Assembly (NCBI RefSeq): GCF_014489115.1
Contig: NZ_JACTAH010000001.1
Span: 2,057,544-2,121,543, forward strand
From: Thauera sedimentorum
GTDB lineage: Bacteria; Pseudomonadota; Gammaproteobacteria; Burkholderiales; Rhodocyclaceae
Direction: 5' to 3'
DNA: 64,000 nt
Positions 51,352 to 60,471 of the stretch are shown here, in pieces (positions within the stretch are counted from its first letter, which is position 1; the number at the start of each line of letters is the position of its first letter). The translations under genes and the position numbers were made by a program. The notes under the pieces are model-generated. The model was not told the origin of the DNA. It did no database searches and saw nothing but the letters and a program-made list of their open reading frames with translations.

Positions 51352-52767
51352 TCAGAGAATCTTGCCCGGGTTCATCAAACCCCGCGGATCGACCGCGGCC
51401 TTGATGCTGCGCATCAGGTCGAGTTCCACCCCGGACTTGTAGCGTTGCAGTTCTCCGCGCTTCAACTGACCGATGCCATGCTCGGCCGAGATCGAACCTC
51501 CTGCCGCATCGACCAGGTCGTGCACGATGCGATTGACCTCGCTCGTGCGGGCGATGAACGCATCGTTGTCCTCTGCGGCCGGACGCGACAGGTTGTAGTG
51601 AAGGTTACCGTCGCCCAGGTGCCCGAAGGCAACGATCCGCACGCCGGGCCAGGCTGCCCGCAGCGCCCTGCCTGCTTCGGCGAGGAAGCCTGGAATGCGG
51701 CTGACGGGCACCGAAATGTCGTGCTTGATGCTGAAGCCCTCGATCTTCTGCGCCTCGGAAATGTTCTCGCGCAGCGCCCAGAGTTCCGCTCGCTGCGCGA
51801 GGCTGCCCGCGAGCGTGGCGTCGAGCAGCAGACCCGACTCCAGCGCCGATTCGAGGAAGGAGGTGAGCAGGCTGTCGAGTCCCGCATCGGCATGCGGATC
51901 GCTCAACTCCACCAGCACCGACCATTCCGGCGCCGCCGGGAGCGGCAGGCGCGCATTCGGAATGTGCTGCAGGACGAGTTCCAGCGCACTCCTGCCCACC
52001 AGCTCGAAGGCGCTGAGGCGCTCTCCTGCGCAGGCGCGCAGGCGTCCGAGCAGTTCGACGGCGGCCTGCGGGTCGCGCACGGCCAGCCAGGCCACGCTGC
52101 GGCTGCGCGGCTGCGGATAGAGCTTGAGGACCGCCGCGGTGATGATGCCAAGGGTCCCTTCCGCGCCGATGAACAGCTGCTTGAGATCGTAGCCGGTATT
52201 GTCCTTGCGCAAGCCGCGCAGACCGTCCCAGACGCGTCCATCGGGCAGGACCACCTCCAGCCCCAGGGTGAGTTCGCGCATGTTGCCGTAGCGCAGCACA
52301 TGCACGCCACCTGCGTTGGTGGACAGGTTGCCGCCGATCTCGCAGCTGCCTTCGGCCGCCAGCGACAAGGGGAACAGGCGGCCGATGCCTTCCGCCGCCT
52401 GCTGCACGGCCGCGAGCGTGCATCCGGCTTCGGCAACGAGCGTGTTGTTGTCGGCATCCGTGGCGCGGATGCGGTTCAGCCTCGACAGGCTGACAAGAAT
52501 CGACCGCCCGTCCGCCAGCGGCGTGGCGCCACCGCAGAGGCCGGTATTGCCGCCCTGCGGCACGATGGGCACGCCGGCCGCCGCGCAGGCCTGCACCACC
52601 GCCGATACTTCCTCGACGCTCCCCGGACGGACAACGGCGAGCGCCGAGCCGCGGTAACGTCCCCGCCAGTCGGTGAGGTAAGCTTGGGTCTCCGACTCCG
52701 CCGTCAGCACGCGCTCGCTCCCCAGCAGGTGCGTCAGCCGTGCGAGCAGTGCCTGCGGATCGCTCAT
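51352..52767 (-). CDS. FAD-linked oxidase (GlcD/D-2-hydroxyglutarate dehydrogenase type)
   Basis: The 471-residue flavoprotein has an N-terminal FAD_binding_4 domain (VVRPGSVEEVSAVVQACAAA, GGNTGLCGGATPLADG and EIGGNLSTNAGGVHVLRYGN). The C-terminal FAD oxidase domain has the metal-site stretch GHLGDGNLHYNL and SISAEHGIGQLKRGEL. This family oxidises D-2-hydroxy acids such as D-lactate, glycolate or D-2-hydroxyglutarate; the substrate here is not certain. It overlaps the patatin-like gene by four bases, so the two are co-translated. Confidence 0.93.
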   Translation of the reverse strand: MSDPQALLARLTHLLGSERVLTAESETQAYLTDWRGRYRGSALAVVRPGSVEEVSAVVQACAAAGVPIVPQGGNTGLCGGATPLADGRSILVSLSRLNRIRATDADNNTLVAEAGCTLAAVQQAAEGIGRLFPLSLAAEGSCEIGGNLSTNAGGVHVLRYGNMRELTLGLEVVLPDGRVWDGLRGLRKDNTGYDLKQLFIGAEGTLGIITAAVLKLYPQPRSRSVAWLAVRDPQAAVELLGRLRACAGERLSAFELVGRSALELVLQHIPNARLPLPAAPEWSVLVELSDPHADAGLDSLLTSFLESALESGLLLDATLAGSLAQRAELWALRENISEAQKIEGFSIKHDISVPVSRIPGFLAEAGRALRAAWPGVRIVAFGHLGDGNLHYNLSRPAAEDNDAFIARTSEVNRIVHDLVDAAGGSISAEHGIGQLKRGELQRYKSGVELDLMRSIKAAVDPRGLMNPGKIL

Positions 52768-53690
52768 GCGTCCAGGCCCAGCATGTGGCGCAGCGCCGGA
52801 CGGGCGCGTTCGACCGCCGCCCTGCCCTCGGCAATGGCCTCGGCGGCATGATCGAAATCCATGATGCTCAGTTGCGCGACCCTGGGCGTGATCAGTACGT
52901 CCGCCGGTTCGCCGGCCAGGCGGCTGCGGGCGATACGCATCTGCATGATGTTGATGCTCGAGGTCAGGATGGTCGCCAGCGACGGCAGGTTGAGCTCTTC
53001 GCCTTCCTCGCTGCCGTTGCCGTTACCCAGCCCCACCATCGACAGCAGACGCTGGCTCCAGGTGTCCGGCGACAGATCGTGCGGAGACTTGCGCCGCCGG
53101 GTGCGGCCGACGAGATCCGTGCCCACATCGACCGCGATGACGATGTCGGCCCCCATCGCGCGGCACAGCGACACCGGCACCGGATTGACCAGGCCGCCGT
53201 CGACCAGCACCCGCCCGTCCCGCAGGACGGGGGAGATCAGCCCGGGCAGCGCGATCGAGGCACGCACCGCATCGGCGACCTTGCCCTGTCGCAGCCAGAC
53301 CTCGCGCCCGGACTCGAGCTCGGTGGCCACGCAGGCAAACGGCATGGAGAGGCGCTGGAAGTCGCTGGCGATGAAATGGCGGGCACAGTACTGGATGACC
53401 TTGTCACCCCGGATCAAGCCGCCCTTGAGGCCGATGTCGAGCATCGACACCACGCCCTGCCAGTCGAGCGACTCAGTCCACTTGGTGAGTTCGGCCAGTT
53501 TCCCGGACGCGTAGGCCGCGCCCACCAGGGCGCCGATCGAGCACCCGGAGATCACATCGGGCCGTACGCCCTCGCTTTCCAGCGCAGCCAGCACGCCGAG
53601 ATGCGCCCACCCCCGAGCGGCCCCGCCACCCAGCGCCACGCCGACCACCGGGCCGGATCCGTTGCGCGGGGCGAAGGCGAGGTCGAGCAT
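52764..53690 (-). CDS. Patatin-like phospholipase family protein (RssA/NTE type)
   Basis: The 308-residue protein has a patatin domain: oxyanion loop GGGAARGWAHLG, nucleophile elbow GCSIGALVG and catalytic Asp in VLVDGGLVNPVP. A C-terminal helical extension of about 100 residues contains the sequence INIMQMRIARSRLAGEPADV. It is predicted to be a serine lipid hydrolase; the true substrate is unknown. It lies 15 bases after rimO on the same strand and overlaps the FAD oxidase gene. Confidence 0.93.
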   Translation of the reverse strand: MLDLAFAPRNGSGPVVGVALGGGAARGWAHLGVLAALESEGVRPDVISGCSIGALVGAAYASGKLAELTKWTESLDWQGVVSMLDIGLKGGLIRGDKVIQYCARHFIASDFQRLSMPFACVATELESGREVWLRQGKVADAVRASIALPGLISPVLRDGRVLVDGGLVNPVPVSLCRAMGADIVIAVDVGTDLVGRTRRRKSPHDLSPDTWSQRLLSMVGLGNGNGSEEGEELNLPSLATILTSSINIMQMRIARSRLAGEPADVLITPRVAQLSIMDFDHAAEAIAEGRAAVERARPALRHMLGLDA

Positions 53691-53705
53691 CGGCGCCCCC
53701 TCCGG

Positions 53706-55037
53706 TCAGTCCAGCCGTTCGGCGTAGAGGTCGTGGACGTCGCAGTCGGTAATGCGCACGCGGACGAAGTCGCCCGGCTCGAGCCCCTCGCCGTCCGGGA
53801 TGATCACCAGGCCATCGATCTCCGGCGCATCGCCCGGCGAACGGGCCAATGCGCCGTCCTCATCGACATCGTCGACCAGCACGGTCATCTCACGGCCGAT
53901 CCTGGCTTCGAGACGCTGCGTGGAGATGTCCTCCTGGAAAGACATCAGGCGCATGCGGCGCTCCTCGCGGACATCCTCGGGCACCGGGTCGGCCAGCTCG
54001 TTGGCCGCCGCGCCTTCGACAGGCGAGTACGCAAACGCGCCGACGCGATCCAGCTGGGCGTCGTCGAGGAACTGCAGCAGCTGCTCGAAATCCTCTTCGG
54101 TCTCGCCCGGGAAGCCGGTGATGAAGGTCGAGCGGATGGTCAGTTCGGGGCAGATGCTGCGCCACTTGCGGATGCGCTCGAGCACGTTCTCGGCGTTGGC
54201 CGGGCGCTTCATCGCCTTGAGGATGCGCGGGCTGGCGTGCTGGAAGGGTACGTCGAGGTAGGGCAGGATCTTGCCCTCGGCCATCAGGGGAATCAGCTCG
54301 TCCACGCTCGGGTACGGATAGACGTAGTGCATGCGGATCCAGATGCCCAGCTCGCCGAGCGCATTGGCGAGATCCAGCAGGCGGGTCTTCACCGGCTTGC
54401 CGCCCCAGAAGCCGGTGCGGTACTTCACGTCCACGCCGTAGGCGCTGGTGTCCTGGGAGATCACCAGGATCTCCTTGACGCCCGCGTCGGCCAGCGCCTC
54501 GGCCTCCCGCATGACTTCGTGGATCGGCCGGCTCACCAGGTCGCCGCGCATCGAGGGGATGATGCAGAAGGTGCAACGATGATTGCAGCCTTCGGAAATC
54601 TTCAGGTAAGCGTAGTGCGGCGGCGTCAGGCGGATGCCCTGGGCGGGCACCAGGTCGACGAAGGGGTCGTGCGGCTTGGGCAGGTGCCTGTGGACGGCCT
54701 GCATGACCTCCTCGGTGGCGTGCGGGCCGGTGACCGCGAGTACCTGCGGATGCGCTGCCAGCACCACGTCGTCCTTCGCGCCGAGACAGCCGGTGACGAT
54801 GACCTTGCCGTTCTCGGCCAGCGCCTCGCCGATGGCGCCGAGCGACTCCTCGACCGCGGCATCGATGAACCCGCAGGTATTGACCACGACGAGGTCGGCC
54901 TCGTCGTAGCTGCCGGAGATCTCGTAGCCTTCGGCCCGCAAGCGGGTCAGGATGTGTTCGGAATCCGAAGTGGCCTTCGGACACCCGAGGGAGACGAACC
55001 CGACACGGGGCACGCCTTGGGAAATGTGCTGATTCAT
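53706..55037 (-). CDS. rimO: Ribosomal protein S12 methylthiotransferase RimO
   Basis: RimO adds a methylthio group to Asp89 of ribosomal protein S12. The 443-residue protein has the N-terminal UPF0004 domain with cluster cysteines ([16 protein letters not shown] and [10 protein letters not shown]). The radical-SAM core carries [15 protein letters not shown], and a C-terminal TRAM domain (about 370-443) follows. I chose the start [20 protein letters not shown]; an ATG 12 codons earlier is less likely. Confidence 0.97.
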   Translation of the reverse strand: MNQHISQGVPRVGFVSLGCPKATSDSEHILTRLRAEGYEISGSYDEADLVVVNTCGFIDAAVEESLGAIGEALAENGKVIVTGCLGAKDDVVLAAHPQVLAVTGPHATEEVMQAVHRHLPKPHDPFVDLVPAQGIRLTPPHYAYLKISEGCNHRCTFCIIPSMRGDLVSRPIHEVMREAEALADAGVKEILVISQDTSAYGVDVKYRTGFWGGKPVKTRLLDLANALGELGIWIRMHYVYPYPSVDELIPLMAEGKILPYLDVPFQHASPRILKAMKRPANAENVLERIRKWRSICPELTIRSTFITGFPGETEEDFEQLLQFLDDAQLDRVGAFAYSPVEGAAANELADPVPEDVREERRMRLMSFQEDISTQRLEARIGREMTVLVDDVDEDGALARSPGDAPEIDGLVIIPDGEGLEPGDFVRVRITDCDVHDLYAERLD

Positions 55038-55106
55038 GCTGTCGGGAAAATCTCCGGGGGAGGCGCCGGTCACCGGTCGTGAGCCGACGCCGTCAGGCCG
55101 GCAGTC

Positions 55107-55709
55107 TCAGGACTTGCCGTGCCCCTTGCCGGCAAGCGAGGCTTCTTCGGCCTTGTCGTCCTGTCCGGTCTTGCTGTTATAGCCGGGAAACTGGAACCCG
55201 GTGAAGATGTTGCGCGTCTGGCTTTCGATCTGCTCCTGCATCTGCTGGAACATCTTCTTGCTCTGCTCGACATAGGCGCCCATCATGCTCTGCATGGCGG
55301 GACCCTGGAAGTTCAGGAACTGGGCCCACAGATCCTGGTTCATGGGACTGTTCTCGCCGTAGATCGAACGCGCCTGCTCCTGCAGCTTGGCCTGCATGTC
55401 GGTGAAGGCCTTGATGTTGTTCTCGAGGTACTTGCCGAGCATGCCCTGCATGGCGTTGCCGTAGAAGCGGATCATGTGCGCCAGCAGGTCGCTGGTGAAC
55501 ATCGGGGCGCCACCCGCCTCTTCTTCCAGGATGATCTGCAGCAGGATGCTGCGGGTAAGATCTTCGCCGGACTTCGCGTCGACCACCTGGAACTCCTCGC
55601 TACCGAGCACAAGCTCCTTCACGTCGGCGAGCGTGATGTAGGAACTGGTACGGGTGTCGTACAGACGGCGATTGGGATACTTCTTGATCAGACGCACTTG
55701 CTCGGCCAT
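55107..55709 (-). CDS. phaR: Polyhydroxyalkanoate synthesis regulator PhaR
   Basis: PhaR represses phasin and PHA genes and binds PHA granules. The 200-residue protein begins MAEQVRLIKKYPNRRLYDTR, the PHB/PHA accumulation regulator DNA-binding domain, followed by two PHB accumulation regulatory repeats (RSILLQIILEEEAGGAPMFT and LLAHMIRFYGNAMQGMLGKY). The C-terminal third is Gln/Met-rich and amphipathic. It lies downstream of phaC-phaB-phaB but after a terminator, so it probably has its own promoter. Confidence 0.96.
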   Translation of the reverse strand: MAEQVRLIKKYPNRRLYDTRTSSYITLADVKELVLGSEEFQVVDAKSGEDLTRSILLQIILEEEAGGAPMFTSDLLAHMIRFYGNAMQGMLGKYLENNIKAFTDMQAKLQEQARSIYGENSPMNQDLWAQFLNFQGPAMQSMMGAYVEQSKKMFQQMQEQIESQTRNIFTGFQFPGYNSKTGQDDKAEEASLAGKGHGKS

Positions 55710-55778
55710 TTTCGGTCATCTCCTCGGCGGCGGTTTACCCGCACTCTCATGGTGCGAAAATTATACCGCGCTGCGCAA

Positions 55779-55805
55779 TAAAAAACCCCGCCGTGAGACG
55801 GGGTT
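55779..55805 (-). terminator. Terminator after the promoter-distal phaB copy
   Basis: AACCCCG/CGGGGTT with an eight-base loop, followed on the minus strand by TTTTTTATTG. It separates the phaB genes from phaR. Confidence 0.85.
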
Positions 55806-55838
55806 GTGCATCAGGACGCTGCTTGCGCCGATGCGGCA

Positions 55839-56579
55839 TCAGCACATGTGCAGGCCACCGTTGATGTTGATGGTGGCGCCGGTCACGTAGCCGGCCAGTT
55901 CGGAGGACAGGTAGGAGCACAGCGCGCCGATCTCTTCCGGCTTGCCCAGACGCTTCATCGGAACGGTGTCGATGATGCCCTGACGGATATCCTCGCGGAT
56001 CGCCATCACCATGTCGGTGCCGATGTAGCCCGGAGCGATGGCGTTGACGGTCACGCCCTTGGTCGCCAGTTCGGAGGCCAGCGCCTTGGTGAAACCCAGC
56101 ACGCCAGCCTTGGCGGTCGAGTAGTTGGTCTGGCCGGCCTGGCCCTTGACGCCATTGACCGAGGAGATGTTGATGATGCGTCCCCAGCCGCGCTCAGCCA
56201 TCTTCGGCGAGACATGGTGGGTGACGTTGAACAGGCTGTTGAGGTTGGTGTTGATCACCGCGTCCCACTGCGCCTTTTCCATCTTGGGGAAGAACTTGTC
56301 GCGCGTGATGCCGGCGTTGTTCACCAGCACGTCGATGGGGCCGACCTCGGATTCGATCTTCGACACCATCGCCTGGCAGGATTCGTAATCGGACACATCG
56401 CCTTCAGCGGCAACGAAATCGAAACCGGCTTCTTTCTGCTGGGCCAGCCACTCTTCCTTCTGCGGGAAGCCCGGCAGACAGTTGGCGACCACCTTCATGC
56501 CGTCCTTGGCCAGCGCCTGGCAGATTGCGGTACCCAGGCCACCCATGGCGCCGGTAACGAGTGCGACTTTCTGAGTCAT
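55839..56579 (-). CDS. phaB: Acetoacetyl-CoA reductase, copy 1
   Basis: PhaB reduces acetoacetyl-CoA to (R)-3-hydroxybutyryl-CoA with NADPH for PHB synthesis. The 246-residue short-chain dehydrogenase starts MTQKVALVTGAMGGLGTAIC. It has NNAGITRDKFF, catalytic Ser in INISSVNGVKGQAGQTNYS with Tyr and Lys (NYSTAKAG), and the C-terminal YVTGATININGGLHMC. It is a paralogue of the next upstream gene, which has the same length. Confidence 0.95.
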   Translation of the reverse strand: MTQKVALVTGAMGGLGTAICQALAKDGMKVVANCLPGFPQKEEWLAQQKEAGFDFVAAEGDVSDYESCQAMVSKIESEVGPIDVLVNNAGITRDKFFPKMEKAQWDAVINTNLNSLFNVTHHVSPKMAERGWGRIINISSVNGVKGQAGQTNYSTAKAGVLGFTKALASELATKGVTVNAIAPGYIGTDMVMAIREDIRQGIIDTVPMKRLGKPEEIGALCSYLSSELAGYVTGATININGGLHMC

Positions 56580-56724
56580 TGTCGAGTCCTTTTGCTGCAG
56601 TTCGATTGAGGCTGAGACACCGTCGCACACGCCGGCGACGCCGCTCTTTCGTATGGCTGTGCGGCGCTGCGCAAGCCACCGCGCGAGCGATTATAAACAG
56701 TTTTGTGAGCGGATGTTGCGTCGC

Positions 56725-56765
56725 AAAAAAAGGGCGGCGCAGCCACTCCGGACTGCGCCGCCCTT
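56725..56765 (-). terminator. Terminator between the two phaB copies
   Basis: AAGGGCGGCGCAG and its complement form a 13-bp stem with a ten-base loop, followed on the minus strand by TTTTTTTGCG. It ends or dampens the phaC-phaB transcript before the second phaB. Confidence 0.93.
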
Positions 56766-56787
56766 GCTTCTTTCCGGGCAAAACCGC

Positions 56788-57528
56788 TCAGAACATGTGC
56801 TGACCGCCGTTGATCGAGATGTTCGCCCCGGTCACGAAAGCCGCCTCCTCGGAAGCCAGGTAGGCCACCAGACCGGCGATCTCCTCGGGCTTGCCCAGGC
56901 GGCCAACCGGAATCTGCGGCAGGATCTTCGAGTCGAGGATCTCCTGCGGGATCGCCATGACCATCTTGGTGCCGATGTAGCCCGGGGAGATGGTGTTGAC
57001 CGTCACTCCGCTGCGCGCCACTTCGAGCGCCAGCGCCTTGGTGAACCCGTGCATCCCGGCCTTGGCCGCCGAATAGTTCGTCTGCCCGAAGGCGCCCTTC
57101 TGGCCATTGACCGACGAGACGTTGATGACCCGCCCCCAGCGCCGCTCGACCATGCCGTCCATCACCTGCTTGGTCATGTTGAACACGCTGTCGAGGTTGG
57201 TACTGACCACCGCATCCCAGTCGGCCTTGGTCATCTTCTTGAAGGTCATGTCGCGGGTGATGCCGGCGTTGTTGACCAGCACATCGACCGGCCCCACCTC
57301 GGCGGCCACCTGCTCGACACAAGCCTTGCAGGACTCGAAATCCGACACGTCGCAGGGGTAGCCCTTGAAGCCGTAGCCCATGTTGTTCATGGTCTGAAGC
57401 CACTCGGCGGCCTTGGCGTTGCCGGGCGAATGCGTGGTGACGACCCGATAGCCGAGCGCGGCCAGCTTGATGCAGATGGCCTCGCCCAGACCGCCCATAC
57501 CGCCAGTTACAAGTGCAATTCTTGACAT
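56788..57528 (-). CDS. phaB: Acetoacetyl-CoA reductase, copy 2
   Basis: This second 246-residue PhaB-type reductase starts MSRIALVTGGMGGLGEAICI. It has NNAGITRDMTFKKMTKADWD, the catalytic SSVNGQKGAFGQTNYSAAKA and the C-terminal FVTGANISINGGQHMF. It is clearly related to copy 1 but diverged along its whole length. It is the one next to phaC, so it is the likelier partner of the synthase. No beta-ketothiolase gene (phaA) is in the window. Confidence 0.95.
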   Translation of the reverse strand: MSRIALVTGGMGGLGEAICIKLAALGYRVVTTHSPGNAKAAEWLQTMNNMGYGFKGYPCDVSDFESCKACVEQVAAEVGPVDVLVNNAGITRDMTFKKMTKADWDAVVSTNLDSVFNMTKQVMDGMVERRWGRVINVSSVNGQKGAFGQTNYSAAKAGMHGFTKALALEVARSGVTVNTISPGYIGTKMVMAIPQEILDSKILPQIPVGRLGKPEEIAGLVAYLASEEAAFVTGANISINGGQHMF

Positions 57529-57643
57529 GTTATCTCCTCTCCCAACTGGTCTCTCCGGGGGGATTCACGACTCAGCACGACAGCGCCCCTCCCGTTCTCC
57601 GCTGCCGCTTACCGCATTCGCTCGTTCCGGCCGGGCAAAGTGC

Positions 57644-59386
57644 TCAGGCGCGCTCCTTGACGTAGCGCCCCGGCGCCGGCTCGATCGGCTTGTACTTCGC
57701 GTTGCCCATGCGCCCGCGCGCGGCGACCTGCTTGCCGCCGAAGGACTTCAGCCACTGCGCCCAGTGCAGCCACCAGCTACCCGGGTTCTCGACCGCGCCC
57801 TCGAACCATTCGTCCGGATCGCTGAGCTTCGCCTCGCTGGTCCAGTAGCTACGCCGGTTCTTGGTCGCCGGATTGATCGCACCGGCAATGTGGCCGCTCG
57901 CGCCGAGCACGAAAGTGGCATCACCGCCAAGCAACCCGCGCGACAGATAGGCGCTCTTCCACGGCACGATATGGTCTTCGCGTGCAGCCATGAGGTAGGC
58001 AGGCACATCGACCTTGCCCAGATCGACCTTGACGCCGAGCATCTTGAGCCGCCCCGGCACGCGCAGATTGTTCTCGAGGTACATGTTGCGCAGATACCAG
58101 GTCAGGAAGGGGCCGGGCAGATTGGTGCAGTCCGCGTTCCAGTAGAGGAGGTCGAAGGCCTGCGGCTTCTTGCCCTTGAGGTAGTTGCCCACCACGTACT
58201 GCCACACCAGATCGTTCGCCCGCAGGGCGGAGAACACGTTTGCCAGTTCCTGCCCGGGCAGCAGACCGCCCTTGCCTATGGCGGCTTCGCGCGCGGTGAC
58301 GCTGGCCTCATCCACCAGGCAGCCGAGCTCTCCGGCATCGGCGAAATCCAGCAAGGTGGTCATCAGCGTGAGGCTGGACACCGGATCCTCGCCCCGCCCC
58401 TTGGCCACGGCCAGCGCCGAGGTCAGGATGGTCCCGCCGACACAGAAGCCGAGCACGTTCGGCTTCTTCACCTTGGTGACATCGCGCACCACCTCGAGTG
58501 CGGCCAGCGGCCCCTTGTCCAGGTAGTCGTCCCAGGTAGCGGACGACTCTTCGCGCTTGGGGTTCTTCCAGGAGACGAGGAACACCGTGAAGCCCTGCTC
58601 CACCGCGAAGCGCACGAGGGAATTCTCCGGCTGGAGATCCATGATGTAGAACTTGTTGATGCACGGCGGCACGATCAGCAAGGGCACCTGCGCAACCTTG
58701 TCGGTGAGCGGCGCGTACTGAATGAGCTGCATCAGCTCGTTCTCGTAGATCACCGAGCCCGGGGTGACCGCGAGATTGCGACCGACCTCGAAGGCCGCAT
58801 CGTCCGTCATCGAGATGCGGCCCTTCTTCAGGTCGTCGAGCATGTTCTGGATGCCGCGCGAGATGCTCTCGCCCTTGCTTTCCAGGGCTGCCTTGATGAA
58901 CTCCGGGTTGGTGGCGGCAAAGTTCGTCGGCGCCAGGGCGTCGATGTACTGACGCGTCAGGAACTGGATGCGCTGCTTGGCGCGGCCATCGGCAATGGGC
59001 ATCTGTTCGGCGACTTCCTGCAGGAAGCCGGCGTTGAGCAGATAGGCCTGGCGAACATAGTCGAAGACCGGGCTTTCCGCCCACTCGGGCGCGCTGAAAC
59101 GCCGATCTCCGGCCGGCGGCTGAACCACCGGCGGCACGGCCTCGCCGCTCTTGCGCGACAGCATCGACGACCACAGCTGGGCGTGTTTCTCGGCAAAACT
59201 GCGCTGCAGGACTTGAAGACGCTCCGCCTCGGGCATGGGCAGGCCGGCCGCCGCAGTGCCGGACGAGTCCTGCATCGCCGCATGTTGCTTGGCCAGCATG
59301 TCGAAAAACCCTTGTGCCATCACCTGACCGAACTGCGCCAGGCCTTGCATGGCTGCCGCGGGGATCTTTTCATCTGAATCTGACAT
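57644..59386 (-). CDS. phaC: Poly(R)-hydroxyalkanoate synthase, class I
   Basis: PhaC polymerises (R)-3-hydroxybutyryl-CoA into PHB granules. The 580-residue length is typical of class I. The lipase-like box GFCVGG carries the nucleophile Cys315; the catalytic Asp lies in REDHIVPW and His in GASGHIAG. The N-terminal region includes AQFGQVMAQGFFDMLAKQ. The start MSDSDEKIPAA has AGGAGG seven bases upstream; the longer ORF adds 35 unrelated residues. phaB copy 2 follows after 115 bases. Confidence 0.97.
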   Translation of the reverse strand: MSDSDEKIPAAAMQGLAQFGQVMAQGFFDMLAKQHAAMQDSSGTAAAGLPMPEAERLQVLQRSFAEKHAQLWSSMLSRKSGEAVPPVVQPPAGDRRFSAPEWAESPVFDYVRQAYLLNAGFLQEVAEQMPIADGRAKQRIQFLTRQYIDALAPTNFAATNPEFIKAALESKGESISRGIQNMLDDLKKGRISMTDDAAFEVGRNLAVTPGSVIYENELMQLIQYAPLTDKVAQVPLLIVPPCINKFYIMDLQPENSLVRFAVEQGFTVFLVSWKNPKREESSATWDDYLDKGPLAALEVVRDVTKVKKPNVLGFCVGGTILTSALAVAKGRGEDPVSSLTLMTTLLDFADAGELGCLVDEASVTAREAAIGKGGLLPGQELANVFSALRANDLVWQYVVGNYLKGKKPQAFDLLYWNADCTNLPGPFLTWYLRNMYLENNLRVPGRLKMLGVKVDLGKVDVPAYLMAAREDHIVPWKSAYLSRGLLGGDATFVLGASGHIAGAINPATKNRRSYWTSEAKLSDPDEWFEGAVENPGSWWLHWAQWLKSFGGKQVAARGRMGNAKYKPIEPAPGRYVKERA

Positions 59387-59474
59387 CCGCCCCTCCTGAG
59401 GCATCGTTGCGGCAGGCCTGCAACCTGCCGTCGGCGCCCGCTCCCGCCCCGCTTGCCGGAGTAGAATCGGCGCC

Positions 59475-59696
59475 ATGTACATCATCGCCATCGCATGGCT
59501 CTACGTCGCCATCCTCGCGTCCCTCTCCAGCACGTCGGCGGTGGGAGGCGTGCTGACCTTCCTGTTCTTCGGCCTCGGCCCACTGGCGCTCTACCTGTGG
59601 CTGTTCGGCACGCCCGCCCGCCGGCGCGCTGCAGCCAGGCGGCAGGCCGAAGAGGCGAGCCACAACGATAGAGCCGATTCCGACGTCAATCAATAG
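59475..59696 (+). CDS. Small conserved membrane protein
   Basis: The gene encodes a 73-residue protein with two membrane helices (about 2-20 and 24-44, with GGVLTFLFFGLGPLALYLWL) and a basic, then acidic, cytoplasmic tail starting GTPARRRAAARRQAEE. The pattern 'two helices, GTPARRR' resembles small proteins found next to housekeeping genes in Burkholderiales and Rhodocyclales. The function is unknown. It is divergent from phaC and convergent with pgeF. Confidence 0.75.
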   Translation: MYIIAIAWLYVAILASLSSTSAVGGVLTFLFFGLGPLALYLWLFGTPARRRAAARRQAEEASHNDRADSDVNQ

Positions 59697-59727
59697 GCAT
59701 TCTCGCCGCTTCGTGAGCCATTCCGCC

Positions 59728-60471
59728 TCAGGGTGCCAGCCAGATCAGCGAAGCCATCCGCCCGGTGACGCGATCCCGCCGATAGGAGTAGAAACGCTCC
59801 GCGTCCGCGTAGGTGCAGAACCCTCCACCGAACACCCGGACCACACCGGCCCGTGCCAGGCGCAGCCTTGCCAGGAGGTACAGATCGGCCAGCCACTTGC
59901 CCTGTTCCTTCCCGACCGCAAAGGCCGCCGCGGCGCCGGCATCCTCGCGCAGGAACGCGGTGCGCACCTCGTCGCCCACCTCGAAGGCCTCGGGCCCGAT
60001 CGCCGGTCCCAGCCATGCATGGAGCCGTTCGGGCGAGACACCCATGGCGTCGACCGTACGCTCGAGTATGCCGGCGCACAGCCCGCGCCAGCCTGCATGC
60101 GCGGCGGCGACCACCGAGCCGGCATCGTCGCAGAACAATACCGGCAGGCAGTCCGCGGTCATGACGACGCAGACCGCGCCAGGCTGCCGGGTGCACGACG
60201 CATCCGCAGCAGGCGGAGCAGGTTCCCCAGAGCCGGTCTCGGGCATGACGACCTCCGTGCCATGCACCTGCTCCAGCCAGAAGGGCTCCCCGGGAAGGAT
60301 GGCACGCAGGGAAGCGCGGTTCGCCGCCACGGCCCCGGGATCATCCCCGACATGGCTGGCCAGGTTGAATGAGTCGTACGCCCCGCCGCTCACTCCACCC
60401 TTGCGCGTAGTGACGATTGCCTTCACCCGGTCCGGAACGGGCCAGTCGGGGACGATGAAATCAGGACACAT
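59728..60471 (-). CDS. pgeF: Peptidoglycan editing factor PgeF (YfiH, laccase-domain)
   Basis: PgeF removes wrongly inserted residues (such as L-Ser) from peptidoglycan precursors; older annotation calls it polyphenol oxidase. The 247-residue protein shows LEQVHGTEVV, MTADCLPVLFCD and VAAAHAGWRGLCAGILERTV, the zinc-binding Cys/His set of the family, and FYSYRRDRVTGRMASLIWL at the C-terminus. It overlaps the rluD end by 11 bases; the rluD-pgeF pair is conserved in Proteobacteria. Confidence 0.95.
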   Translation of the reverse strand: MCPDFIVPDWPVPDRVKAIVTTRKGGVSGGAYDSFNLASHVGDDPGAVAANRASLRAILPGEPFWLEQVHGTEVVMPETGSGEPAPPAADASCTRQPGAVCVVMTADCLPVLFCDDAGSVVAAAHAGWRGLCAGILERTVDAMGVSPERLHAWLGPAIGPEAFEVGDEVRTAFLREDAGAAAAFAVGKEQGKWLADLYLLARLRLARAGVVRVFGGGFCTYADAERFYSYRRDRVTGRMASLIWLAP

